DNA from: JAGHEK01 sp044426235 | GTDB taxonomy: Bacteria > Bacillota > Clostridia > Peptostreptococcales > Peptostreptococcaceae | Assembly (NCBI GenBank): GCA_044426235.1 | Contig: JAWXUS010000003.1 | Span: forward strand, 1 to 64,000 | Reading direction: 5' to 3' | Length of the DNA: 64,000 bases | In this document: positions 55,495 through 64,000 of the stretch, piece by piece | Layout of the letters: the number at the start of each line of letters is the position of its first letter | Numbering within the stretch: the stretch's first letter is position 1 | Made by a program: the position numbers and the translations under genes | Notes under the pieces: model-generated | The model's database searches: none | What the model was told of the DNA's origin: nothing | What the model saw: the letters and a program-made list of their open reading frames with translations, nothing else

Positions 55495-55523
55495 AAAAAG
55501 GACTAGGCAACAGCCTAATCCTT
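55495..55523 (-). terminator. Internal terminator between khpA and rimM
   Basis: AAGGACTAGGC (55498-55508) pairs with 55513-55523 over 11 bp (one G-U), AACA loop, then five T on the minus strand. It sits inside an otherwise continuous operon. Confidence 0.85.
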
Positions 55524-55749
55524 AAACTATTTCAAGAGAAACTTTTACATTCTCTTTTTTGGCAAAAGACTTTAAAACAGTTCTTATAGCCTTAGCTATT
55601 CTTCCCTGTTTTCCAATAACCTTTCCTTTATCCGAATCCGATACAGTAAGTTTTAGGATTATCTCACTATCACTTTTTATCTCTTCAATCGACACATCTT
55701 CTGGGTTATCGACTAGAGCCTTAGCTAAATCTAAGACTAGGTCTTTCAT
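55522..55749 (-). CDS. khpA: KH-domain RNA-binding protein KhpA (YlqC)
   Basis: A 75-residue single KH domain with the GxxG loop in VIGKQGRIAKAIRTVLK. KhpA-type proteins bind RNA broadly and often partner with Jag/KhpB. Fixed position between rpsP and rimM. AGGAGATG before the ATG. Confidence 0.93.
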   Translation of the reverse strand: MKDLVLDLAKALVDNPEDVSIEEIKSDSEIILKLTVSDSDKGKVIGKQGRIAKAIRTVLKSFAKKENVKVSLEIV

Positions 55750-55764
55750 AATCTCATCTCCTAA

Positions 55765-56031
55765 CTATTTTTTAGAAGCTTCGAATTTCTCCATAACACC
55801 TTCGTTAGTTAATAACTTTTTAACAGTGTCAGTTGGTTGAGCACCAGTAGATAACCACTTAACAGCTTTCTCATCATTTATCTTTATTTGCTTTGGTTGA
55901 GAAACTGGATTATAGAATCCTATTTCCTCTATGAATTTTCCATCTCTAGGAGATCTTGAATCTGCTACTACTATTCTGTAGAAAGGTTTTTTGTTAGAAC
56001 CCATTCTTTTTAATCTTATCTTAACTGCCAT
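55765..56031 (-). CDS. rpsP: Ribosomal protein S16
   Basis: An 88-residue 30S protein: MAVKIRLKRMGSNKKPFYRIVVADSR. ATG 56031 follows GGAGGTGA; an upstream GTG three codons away overlaps that site. Lies 28 bases after ffh. Confidence 0.97.
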   Translation of the reverse strand: MAVKIRLKRMGSNKKPFYRIVVADSRSPRDGKFIEEIGFYNPVSQPKQIKINDEKAVKWLSTGAQPTDTVKKLLTNEGVMEKFEASKK

Positions 56032-56059
56032 TACAGTCACCTCCGAATTAATTTTTTAT

Positions 56060-57415
56060 TTATTTAAAGAAAGGAAGTCCGGGAAATCCGCCCCTTTTCT
56101 TCATGCTTTTTTGTGAGCCTGTAAACATCTTCATCATTTTTTTCATTTCTGAGAATTGTTTTATAAGCTTATTTACATCTTGTACACTAGTACCACTACC
56201 TTTTGCTATCCTCTTTTTTCTTGAGGCATTTAATATACTTGGGTTTCTTCTTTCTTCAATAGTCATAGATTGAACTATAGCTTTAGTTCTTTTCATCTCT
56301 TTTCCATTTTGAAGATCAACATCACCTAATTGGTCTTTTATATTACCCATACCAGGCATCATTCCAAGTATCTTATCTAGTGGGCCCATATTTTGAATTT
56401 GTTCCATTTGTTCAAGGAAATCTTCAAAATCTAGGTCTTGTTTAATTATTTTCTGTTCAAGCTCTTTAGCCTTATCAAAATCTATATTTTCCTGTGCTTT
56501 TTCAATTAAACTTAAAACGTCACCCATTCCAAGTATTCTTGATGCCATTCTGTCTGGATGAAAAACTTCTAAATCATCTAGTTTTTCTCCCATACCTATA
56601 AATTTAATTGGCTTTTTAACAACACTTCTAATTGAAAGTGCAGCTCCACCTCTAGTATCTCCATCAAGCTTTGTAAGAATAACTCCATCAACTCCAAGTG
56701 CATCATTGAAACTCTCAGAAACATTAACGGCATCTTGTCCAGTCATTGAATCTACTACTAAAAGTATTTCGTGTGGTTTAACTTCTCTTTTTATTGATTT
56801 TAACTCATCCATTAGAGTTTCATCAATATGAAGTCTACCAGCAGTATCTATTATAACTAAGTCATTTCCATTTTTATGTGCATGACTCATTCCTGCTTTT
56901 GCAATATTAACTGGGCTTTCTTTATCACCCATACTAAAAACTGGTATATCTAATTTTTCACCAACAACTTGAAGTTGCTTAATCGCTGCTGGTCTATATA
57001 TATCACAAGCCACAAGAAGTGGTTTTTTACCTTGCTTTTTAAAATGTGCACCAAGTTTACCAGAAGTAGTTGTTTTACCTGCACCTTGAAGTCCAACCAT
57101 CATAATAACTGTTGGAGGTTTAGGTGATATCATAATCTTACTACTAGTATCCCCCATTAAAGCAGTTAATTCTTCATTAACTATTTTAATAACGTGCTGT
57201 GCTGGAGTTAAACTTTGCATTACTTCTTGTCCAACACATCTTTCTTGAACAACTTTAACAAAATCCTTTACAACTTTAAAGTTAACATCAGCCTCTAAAA
57301 GTGCAAGTTTAACTTCTCTCATTGCCTCTTTTACATCCGCCTCATTTAAAGTTCCTTTTGATTTTAATTTGCTAAGTGCATTTTGTAATTTATCTGATAA
57401 ACCTTCAAATATCAT
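56060..57415 (-). CDS. ffh: Signal recognition particle protein Ffh (SRP54)
   Basis: A 451-residue GTPase delivering nascent membrane proteins to FtsY. N domain (1-85), G domain with GLQGAGKTT (108-116), DTAGRLH and TKLDGDTRGGAA, then a methionine-rich M domain (from about 300) ending MKKRGGFPGLPFFK. Start and the ylxM stop overlap by 4 bases (ATGA). The RNA partner gene is not in this window. Confidence 0.97.
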   Translation of the reverse strand: MIFEGLSDKLQNALSKLKSKGTLNEADVKEAMREVKLALLEADVNFKVVKDFVKVVQERCVGQEVMQSLTPAQHVIKIVNEELTALMGDTSSKIMISPKPPTVIMMVGLQGAGKTTTSGKLGAHFKKQGKKPLLVACDIYRPAAIKQLQVVGEKLDIPVFSMGDKESPVNIAKAGMSHAHKNGNDLVIIDTAGRLHIDETLMDELKSIKREVKPHEILLVVDSMTGQDAVNVSESFNDALGVDGVILTKLDGDTRGGAALSIRSVVKKPIKFIGMGEKLDDLEVFHPDRMASRILGMGDVLSLIEKAQENIDFDKAKELEQKIIKQDLDFEDFLEQMEQIQNMGPLDKILGMMPGMGNIKDQLGDVDLQNGKEMKRTKAIVQSMTIEERRNPSILNASRKKRIAKGSGTSVQDVNKLIKQFSEMKKMMKMFTGSQKSMKKRGGFPGLPFFK

Positions 57416-57777
57416 TTTAACATCTCCCTACACAACTTTTCTATATTTTCTAACTTAGGGATTAGATTAGTACTGTCTTTGTTATCAAAATTATTCATTA
57501 AATAAGTAACATCTTTCAAAACATTTTCTGTAAATTCTTCTTGAAGTCTTAATTTTTCAACCAAATTAAGTTTATCTTCATATCCTTTTAGGATTTTTTC
57601 AGAACGTTTTAATGTGTCATATACTCCTTGCCTTGAAACATTTAAGTTTTCACTTATCTCTCCCAAAGAGTAATCTTCTTCATAGTATAGAGATACAATT
57701 TCTCTTTGCTTTTCAGTTAAAAGAAACTTGTACTGCTCAAAAAGAGAGTTAATCTCTACTATTTTTTCTATATTCAT
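57412..57777 (-). CDS. ylxM: YlxM, SRP-associated helix-turn-helix protein
   Basis: A 121-residue sigma-70 region-4-like HTH protein (LTEKQREIVSLYYEEDYSLGEI, NVSRQGVYDTLKRSEKIL) always found upstream of ffh in Firmicutes and reported to modulate SRP GTPase activity. Weak ribosome site (GGATG). First gene after a strong promoter. Confidence 0.92.
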   Translation of the reverse strand: MNIEKIVEINSLFEQYKFLLTEKQREIVSLYYEEDYSLGEISENLNVSRQGVYDTLKRSEKILKGYEDKLNLVEKLRLQEEFTENVLKDVTYLMNNFDNKDSTNLIPKLENIEKLCREMLK

Positions 57778-57827
57778 ACTTCACATCCAATTTTTATAGT
57801 GTAAAGGTAAATTACTTTACAGATAAT

Positions 57828-57856
57828 ATTCTATACTATGAATTTATTTATGTCAA
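57828..57856 (-). promoter_or_regulatory. Strong promoter for ylxM-ffh-rpsP-khpA
   Basis: Minus strand TTGACA (plus 57851-57856), 17-base spacer, TAGAAT (plus 57828-57833), the same hexamers as the nitR promoter. A 6-bp GTAAAG/CTTTAC inverted repeat (57801-57820) follows in the leader. Confidence 0.85.
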
Positions 57857-57879
57857 TACTTATTAACAACAAATTGATA

Positions 57880-59202
57880 CTAATTTTCTCCAAATAAAGC
57901 ATCTACAAAGTTTTTCGCATCAAAATCTTGTAAATCTTCTACTCTTTCTCCAACCCCTATTAATTTAAGAGGTACATTAACTTCATTTTTAACAGCAAGT
58001 ACTACCCCACCTTTTGCAGTTCCATCAAGTTTAGTTAAAACTATTCCAGTTAAATCACATACTTCTTTAAATGATTTCGCTTGACTCACTGCATTTTGTC
58101 CAGTAGTTGCATCAACTACTAATAAAACTTCTTTCTTAGCACCTGAAAATTCTCTATCTATAATCTTAAATATTTTTGATAATTCATTCATAAGATTAGA
58201 CTTATTATGAAGTCTTCCTGCAGTATCACAAATTAAAACATCTATATTCCTAGCTTTAGATGCTTTTATTGCATCAAATACTACAGCACCAGGATCTGCT
58301 CCTTCTTGATGCTTTATTATATCAACACCACTTCTTTTAGTCCAAACTTCTAATTGCTCAATAGCAGCTGCTCTAAATGTATCTCCTGCTGCAACTAAAA
58401 CTTTCTTATTTTCATCTTTAAATTTCTTACTTAGTTTACCTATTGTAGTAGTTTTTCCAACTCCATTAACTCCAACCATAATTATTATTGTTGGTGATGT
58501 TTCAATAGTTAACTTTGAATTTTCATCAACTAAAAGTTCTTCAATTATTATTTTAAGTTCTGTCTTAACTTGTGCAGGTTCTTTTATTTTATCTGTTTTA
58601 ATTTTATCCCTTAAAACTTCAATTATATGCATAGTAGTGTTTACTCCAACATCTGAAGTTATAAGAATTTCCTCTAATTCCTCTAAAAGATCTTCATCAA
58701 CCTTAGTATAAGCCTTTAAAACATTATCAATCTTATCTGTTATACCTTTTTTGGTTTTGTTAAGACCCTCTTTTAATTTTTCAAATAAACTTATTTTAAA
58801 TTGAGGTTTCTCTACACCTTCATTTAATTCTTCATTTTCTTCAACAATTTCTTCTTTTTCTTTAATAGCTTCTTCTTCAACAATTTCTTCTTTTTCTTTA
58901 ATAGCTTCTTCTTCAACAATTTTTTCTTTTTCTTTAATAACTTCTTCTTCAACAATTTCTTCTTCAACAATTTCTTCTTTTTCTTCAACAATTTCTTTTG
59001 ATTTTTCTATATTGCTTTCATTTATTACTTCATTATTATCTTTTGTATTTTCGTTAACTTCTTCTATTGTTTCAGTTATAACATCGTTTTTTTCTTCTAT
59101 AGTTTCACTTTGTTTTTCAAAAACTTCTTCATTTATTACTTGGTTTTCTTCTTCAACTGTTTCATTTTTTTTCTTAAATTTATCAAAAATCTTTTTAAAC
59201 AT
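57880..59202 (-). CDS. ftsY: Signal recognition particle receptor FtsY
   Basis: A 440-residue SRP receptor GTPase. An acidic N-terminal A domain (about 1-135) holds a 12-residue tandem repeat of the form IVEEEAIKEKEE; the NG domain follows with GVNGVGKTT (244-252), DTAGRLHNK and TKLDGTAKGG. AAGGAG before the ATG. Downstream of smc, as usual; the A domain is longer and more repetitive than most. Confidence 0.96.
   Translation of the reverse strand: MFKKIFDKFKKKNETVEEENQVINEEVFEKQSETIEEKNDVITETIEEVNENTKDNNEVINESNIEKSKEIVEEKEEIVEEEIVEEEVIKEKEKIVEEEAIKEKEEIVEEEAIKEKEEIVEENEELNEGVEKPQFKISLFEKLKEGLNKTKKGITDKIDNVLKAYTKVDEDLLEELEEILITSDVGVNTTMHIIEVLRDKIKTDKIKEPAQVKTELKIIIEELLVDENSKLTIETSPTIIIMVGVNGVGKTTTIGKLSKKFKDENKKVLVAAGDTFRAAAIEQLEVWTKRSGVDIIKHQEGADPGAVVFDAIKASKARNIDVLICDTAGRLHNKSNLMNELSKIFKIIDREFSGAKKEVLLVVDATTGQNAVSQAKSFKEVCDLTGIVLTKLDGTAKGGVVLAVKNEVNVPLKLIGVGERVEDLQDFDAKNFVDALFGEN
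58841..58984. repeat. 36-bp tandem repeats inside ftsY
   Basis: Three full 36-base units start at 58841, 58877 and 58913, followed by a fourth period split into shorter pieces (58949, 58964). Each unit encodes 12 residues of the acidic domain, so copy-number change keeps the frame. Confidence 0.85.
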
Positions 59203-59212
59203 ACTCTACTCC

Positions 59213-62200
59213 TTATCTTATATCTGTTATTTTATCAGCCTCTTCAAGTCTTAAAGATATAACACTTGAAATACCTTTTTCTTGCATAGTAACTCCATAA
59301 ATAAAATCACTTGCATTCATAGTTCCTCTTCTGTGAGTCACCGCTATAAATTGAGTTTTATTTGATAATTCTTTTAAAAACTCTCCAAATCTTGAAATAT
59401 TCATATCATCAAGAGGTGCCTCAATTTCATCTAATATACAAAATGGAGTTGGCTTAGTTAAAAGTATTGCAAATAATATACTAATTGCAGTTAATGCTTT
59501 TTCTCCACCTGATAATAAATTAAGATTTTTAGTTTCTTTACCTGGAGGTTTTGCAATGATTTCAATATCACTGGATAATATATTTTCTTTATCAACTATT
59601 ACTAACTCTCCATAACCTCCACCAAATAACCTTTTATATACCTCTTTAAATTTATCGTTTATATTCTCAAAATTTGTAATAAATTCTTTTTTCATATTTT
59701 TTTCTAAATCAACTATCAACTTTTCTATAACTAGAATAGCTCCTTCAAGATCTAGTTTTTGTTCACTATAAAAATCGTATCGTTCTTTTACTTCTTCATA
59801 ATCTTTAATTGAGTCTAGATTTATATTACCAAGAGATTTTATTTGCCTTCTTAAATTATCAAAAGTTTCTTTATCAAAAATAAAGTCACATACTTTTAAT
59901 TTATTAGCCTCTAAAATATTAAGTTCATACTTTTCTAAGAGTTCATTCGTATAAAAATTAATACTATTTTGAGTTCTTTCATTTCTAGAATTAATCTTAT
60001 ATAATTCCTCTTTTTGCTCAAAATAATTTCTATTTATATTAACCAATTTTTCTTTATAAGTATTAAGTTCTAACTTAAATTTAATTATAATATCTTTATT
60101 CTTATTTATTAATAGATTTTTTTCTTCTATCAAGCTTTTTTGTTTATCAAGTTCATTTTTCTCAAAATATTTCTTCTTTTCAAGATCTTTTATTTCTTCA
60201 AAATTCTTAACTTTTTCTTTTTCAAAATTCTCTATTTTTAAACTAACATTTTCACACTCAATAATTAATTTTTCTTTTTCATATTCTTTATTTTCAAGAA
60301 TTTGAGTTTCTTTAGCTAAAATTAAATTGATTTCTTCTAAACTTTTTTTATCATTCTCAAAATTATAATTTAACTTTTCTAAATTATTTTTTAATAAATT
60401 AATTTTATTATTTAGAATTTGTAGTTTGCTTTCAAAATTATTATATTCAAAATCACTCTTACTTAAATTTAAGTTTATATTTTCTAAATTCGTTCCTAAA
60501 TGATTTTTTTCACTATCAAGTTTTAAATATTCTTTCTCTAAATTTAAAATTTCACCTTTTATATTATCAATTTTTAAAGTATTAAGTAAAATATCTTTCT
60601 CTTTTGAAATTAATTCAGTATCATAATTTTTTATTTCATTCTCTAAATCTAATTTTTTAGAATTTATATTTTCTAAGTTTTTTTCTATTTCACAAACTTC
60701 AAAATTAGTAGTATTCTTACTTTCAAGCAATTCATCTAAAACTCTTTTTCTAGATAAAATACTCGTATTAGATCTTAAACTACCTCCAGTTAATGAACCT
60801 CCAGGGTTTAATATTTCACCATCTAAAGTTACAATTTTAAATCTATGATTAGTTTCATTTGCAAATTTAATTGCATTATCAATGTTATCAATTAAAATTA
60901 TTCTACCTAAAATATTTTCAACTATATTCTTATATTTTGGATCATAATTAACTAAATCACTTAAAATTTTGAATTCTACTTTAGAATTTATAGTTTCAAT
61001 TTTTATTTTATTAGATTTTATAACATTGATTGGAAGAAACGTTACTCTTCCTAAATTATTATCTTTTAAGTATTTTATAGCTATTTTCGCACTATTTTCA
61101 TCAACTGAAATTATATTTTGCATATACGAACCACTTGATGATTCTATCGCTTTTTCATAAATTTCTTTAGTCGAAATTATTTCTGCAAATGCACCTAAAA
61201 TCCCACTTAAACTTTTACTTTTTAGTACTTCACGAACCCCTCTATTAAATCCTTCATAATGATTTTGCATATCAGAATAAATTTTTATTTTTGAAGTTTG
61301 TTCATTTAATAAATATTTTTTATTAGTTAGTTCTTTATTTTTATGTAATATGTCTTTATTTAAATATTTTAAATTATTTTCTAAAGTCTGCTTTTTATTA
61401 TTTATTTCATTAGTTATATCTTCTAAATTATTTATAGAAATTAAATTTAAATCATTATTTTTGTTTTTTATATTAAGAGTAATCTCAGATTTTTCAGATT
61501 CAATAATCAATTGCCTTTGATTAATATTTTGTAAATTAGCATTAAATACAGACTTATTAGATACAATTTCTCTTTTTTTGTATAATATTTCCAATATATT
61601 TTCTTCTAATTTTTGTATTTCATCTTTTTTATTATTGATTTCTTCTATTTTTTTATTAAGCCCAACTTCTTCTTTTTTAGAAGTTAAATTTTTAATACTA
61701 ATCTTTATTTTTTCAATTTTATCTGATAAACCTTCAAGATTATCAGATTTAATAACCTTATCATCAACATAAGAATTAAACTCTTTTGAGTCTTTATCAA
61801 TATTATTAGTAATATTACTAACCTTTTCTTCAATTACTAAAATACTTGAACTTTTTTGATTTATAAAACTATTTATAAGTTCTAAATCTTTACTTAACCT
61901 ATTTATTTCAAGTTCTAATTTATGTATTTCTTCTATTTTCATATTTTCTAAAACTTCTAATTCATCTTTATTAATTTTAATTTGATTTATTTCTTTTTCT
62001 ATATTTTCTTTTTGAACTTTAACCTTATTAAATTCATTCTTTATTTCATCTATTTGATTTAAATATTTATTTACTTCTATAGTTTTTAATTTTTCACTTA
62101 AATCCAAATATTTTTTTGCACTTCTTTGTTGAATTTCTAATGGTTCAATTTTATTTTTTATTTCTATGTAAATATCATTTATTCTTTCTAAATTTTCTTT

Positions 62201-62752
62201 AGTATTTCTTAAATTTCTTTCACTTTCAGTTTTTTTATATCTAAATTTTGATATTTTACAAGCCTCATCAAAAACTTTTCGTCTATTCTGAGGATTATTA
62301 CTTAAAATTTCTTCAACTTTACCTTGTTCAATTATTGAATATCCATCTTTTCCTATTCCAGTATCAAGAAACATTTCTTTAACATCTTTTAATCTACAAG
62401 ATTTATTATTTATGAAAAACTCACTTTCACCACTTCTATAAACTCTACGTTTTATATTTATTTCACTAAATTCAAGGTCAATTTGCTTATCTAAATTATC
62501 AATCGTAATACAAACTTCACAGTAGTTCATCTTATTTTTAGTTTCACTACCAGAAAAAATTACATCTTCTAATTTATCTCCTCTTAAATTTCTAATATTT
62601 TGTTCACCAAGAACCCACCTAATTGCATCTGAAATATTACTTTTTCCACTTCCATTTGGACCGACAATAGAAGTAATTCCCTCATTAAATTCTATGTCGG
62701 TCTTATTTGGAAAGGACTTAAAACCTTTTAGTTCTATCCTTTTTAAAAACAC
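59213..62752 (-). CDS. smc: Chromosome partition protein SMC
   Basis: A 1179-residue SMC ATPase for chromosome organisation. Head Walker A GPNGSGKSN (31-39), long coiled coils, hinge with GILGAFAEII and GGSLTGG (about 510-670), and C-terminal LSGGEKALTAISILFA with Walker B FCILDEIEAPLDD. GTG start with TGGAGGA 6 bases upstream. Followed by ftsY after 10 bases. Confidence 0.97.
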   Translation of the reverse strand: MFLKRIELKGFKSFPNKTDIEFNEGITSIVGPNGSGKSNISDAIRWVLGEQNIRNLRGDKLEDVIFSGSETKNKMNYCEVCITIDNLDKQIDLEFSEINIKRRVYRSGESEFFINNKSCRLKDVKEMFLDTGIGKDGYSIIEQGKVEEILSNNPQNRRKVFDEACKISKFRYKKTESERNLRNTKENLERINDIYIEIKNKIEPLEIQQRSAKKYLDLSEKLKTIEVNKYLNQIDEIKNEFNKVKVQKENIEKEINQIKINKDELEVLENMKIEEIHKLELEINRLSKDLELINSFINQKSSSILVIEEKVSNITNNIDKDSKEFNSYVDDKVIKSDNLEGLSDKIEKIKISIKNLTSKKEEVGLNKKIEEINNKKDEIQKLEENILEILYKKREIVSNKSVFNANLQNINQRQLIIESEKSEITLNIKNKNNDLNLISINNLEDITNEINNKKQTLENNLKYLNKDILHKNKELTNKKYLLNEQTSKIKIYSDMQNHYEGFNRGVREVLKSKSLSGILGAFAEIISTKEIYEKAIESSSGSYMQNIISVDENSAKIAIKYLKDNNLGRVTFLPINVIKSNKIKIETINSKVEFKILSDLVNYDPKYKNIVENILGRIILIDNIDNAIKFANETNHRFKIVTLDGEILNPGGSLTGGSLRSNTSILSRKRVLDELLESKNTTNFEVCEIEKNLENINSKKLDLENEIKNYDTELISKEKDILLNTLKIDNIKGEILNLEKEYLKLDSEKNHLGTNLENINLNLSKSDFEYNNFESKLQILNNKINLLKNNLEKLNYNFENDKKSLEEINLILAKETQILENKEYEKEKLIIECENVSLKIENFEKEKVKNFEEIKDLEKKKYFEKNELDKQKSLIEEKNLLINKNKDIIIKFKLELNTYKEKLVNINRNYFEQKEELYKINSRNERTQNSINFYTNELLEKYELNILEANKLKVCDFIFDKETFDNLRRQIKSLGNINLDSIKDYEEVKERYDFYSEQKLDLEGAILVIEKLIVDLEKNMKKEFITNFENINDKFKEVYKRLFGGGYGELVIVDKENILSSDIEIIAKPPGKETKNLNLLSGGEKALTAISILFAILLTKPTPFCILDEIEAPLDDMNISRFGEFLKELSNKTQFIAVTHRRGTMNASDFIYGVTMQEKGISSVISLRLEEADKITDIR

Positions 62753-62765
62753 TTAATCCTCCAAA

Positions 62766-63827
62766 TTAAATTTCATAAATTTTATATAATATACTATAAA
62801 TTTCATCAATACTAATAATTTTACTTTCTTTATTAAATAATATTTCGATTTTATTAGTATCAATATCTGTTGGAATAGTTTTTAGATTAATATCAAATTT
62901 TGATTTTAAATAAACTGAATTTGATTTTTTATTCCCAATTATCTTAGATATATTCTTATTATTTGTTTTTATTATTAATTCTTTTTCTACTTTATTTTCA
63001 TTTATAAATATAGTTAAGAAATCTTTTATCATTTCCGACTCAACAAGTTCTCTAAATGCAGGATGATACGGCCCAGATAAAATTGCTTTACCAAGTTGAA
63101 TATCTTCACTTGATTGAAGTCCAACTCTTATAACATTTGTTTTATTATAGAATAATACTAATAATTTTTTAACTATAAATATACTATCTTCTAAAGTAAA
63201 TGGACTGTATTCATTAGTATTAAGTAAATTTTCAAGACCCGTATCTTTTACAACTAATGTTGGATAAATTCTAACACAATCAGGTTCCATCTTTAAAAAT
63301 TCTTTTGCAGTGTACATACATTTTTCAAAATTATCAGTTGGCAATCCAATCATCATTTGAAGTCCTAAAGTAATACCAAAATCTTTTATAAGTTTAGCAC
63401 TTTTATAAACCTCTTGTGCTTTGTGCCCTCTAATACTTTCTCTTAACACATCTTCATCCAAAGATTGTACTCCAAGTTCTATAATACTAACTCTATATTC
63501 TTTTAGCATAGTCAAAATTTCTTCGCTAATGCAATCTGGTCTAGTCGATAAACGAATATCTTGGACATCACCTTTGTCAACATATTCTTTGGCAATACTT
63601 AAAAGTTCTTTTTGTACATTTATATCAATCGCCGTAAAACTCCCTCCAAAAAAGGCAATTTCAATGCTATTTTTCTTATCTATAGTTTCTAAATAACTCT
63701 CTATTATTTCTCTTGCACTCTCTTTTGTTACTTCTGTTTCAACACCTGTTATTTTCGTTTGATTACAAAAAATACAATCGTGAGGGCATCCTCTGTGAGG
63801 TACAAATATAGGTATAATTTTTTTCAT
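62766..63827 (-). CDS. Elp3-like radical SAM protein without acetyltransferase domain
   Basis: A 353-residue radical SAM protein with the cluster motif GCPHDCIFC (Cys14, Cys18, Cys21), then AFFGGSFTAI and RLSTRPDCI. It matches the short COG1243 relatives of Elp3 found between rnc and smc in Clostridia; unlike tRNA-modifying Elp3 it lacks the C-terminal GNAT domain. Substrate unknown, perhaps RNA. ATG 63827 follows TGGAGGG. Confidence 0.88.
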   Translation of the reverse strand: MKKIIPIFVPHRGCPHDCIFCNQTKITGVETEVTKESAREIIESYLETIDKKNSIEIAFFGGSFTAIDINVQKELLSIAKEYVDKGDVQDIRLSTRPDCISEEILTMLKEYRVSIIELGVQSLDEDVLRESIRGHKAQEVYKSAKLIKDFGITLGLQMMIGLPTDNFEKCMYTAKEFLKMEPDCVRIYPTLVVKDTGLENLLNTNEYSPFTLEDSIFIVKKLLVLFYNKTNVIRVGLQSSEDIQLGKAILSGPYHPAFRELVESEMIKDFLTIFINENKVEKELIIKTNNKNISKIIGNKKSNSVYLKSKFDINLKTIPTDIDTNKIEILFNKESKIISIDEIYSILYKIYEI

Positions 63828-63899
63828 AATTCCCTCCAAATTAATAAAATTAAAATATTAAAAATTAATTTCTTACATTTTAATTTTATCAATAACCTT

Positions 63900-64000
63900 T
63901 TATTTTCTAATACTTTCTATAGCATTTTTTGCAGCTATTTGTTCCGCCTCTTTCTTACTTTTTCCTTCACCAGTTCCATTTAATTTTTCATCAACATAAA
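63900..64000 (-). CDS. rnc: Ribonuclease III, C-terminal end (runs off window)
   Basis: The last 33 codons of a double-stranded-RNA-binding domain: GTGEGKSKKEAEQIAAKNAI near the C-terminus, the typical dsRBD helix. Position upstream of the Elp3-like gene and smc is standard for rnc. The catalytic domain lies outside the window. Confidence 0.85.
   Translation of the reverse strand, partial: YVDEKLNGTGEGKSKKEAEQIAAKNAIESIRK

Overview
This window is AT-rich (roughly a quarter to 30% G+C by eye) chromosomal DNA from a low-GC Gram-positive anaerobe. The features that point to class Clostridia are a reverse-type rubrerythrin, a GlgC/GlgD glycogen system, an ANTAR regulator beside a long glutamine synthetase, CodY directly after topA, and the apt-relA-MBL-hemZ-hisS-aspS and rnc-smc-ftsY-ylxM-ffh-rpsP-trmD-rplS orders. 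Peptostreptococcaceae or a close relative is my best guess; I cannot name the species. No phage, IS element, CRISPR array, tRNA or rRNA was seen. Almost every gene is on the minus strand. The exceptions are marR, the ThrE pair and one orphan surface protein.

Region 1 (1-11.5 kb): end of a PHP-domain gene with a large inverted repeat upstream, a four-S1-domain RNA-binding protein, a DUF1846 (UPF0371) protein, an ABC-F ATPase with a decayed second ATP site, an acidic unknown protein, a YkvI-type permease, and the operon speA-speD-speE-speB. That operon encodes arginine to agmatine to putrescine to spermidine in overlapping or closely spaced genes. Region 2 (11.5-16.6 kb): a MarR regulator divergent from a monooxygenase-fold protein and a heterodimeric ABC exporter. 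Region 3 (16.6-28.5 kb): asnB, then the glycogen operon glgB-glgC-glgD-glgA-glgP-GH13 amylase.

Region 4 (28.5-33.6 kb): glutamine synthetase preceded by an ANTAR-domain regulator. Between them lies what reads as a complete antitermination switch: two hexaloop hairpins, the second overlapping an intrinsic terminator. The regulator's receiver domain has lost its phospho-acceptor aspartate. Divergently there is a two-part ThrE exporter, a possible 36-codon micro-ORF with AUA where a start should be, and a secreted, membrane-anchored orphan. Region 5 (33.6-45.2 kb): aspS, hisS, hemZ, an MBL hydrolase, relA, apt, recJ and a UbiB-family kinase-like protein. Region 6 (45.2-64 kb): rubrerythrin, codY, topA, dprA, comM, yraN, rnhB, rbgA, rplS with an L19-type leader, trmD, rimM, khpA, rpsP, ffh, ylxM, ftsY, smc, an Elp3-like radical SAM protein and the end of rnc.

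The theme is housekeeping translation, secretion, chromosome and nucleotide functions plus carbon and nitrogen storage (glycogen, glutamine, asparagine, polyamines). The most interesting regulatory DNA is the nitR-glnA leader, the 19-bp inverted repeat at 141-187 and the repeated element flanking the DUF1846 gene. I found no clearly new multi-gene system. The best candidates for undescribed biology are small unknown proteins and non-coding switches.
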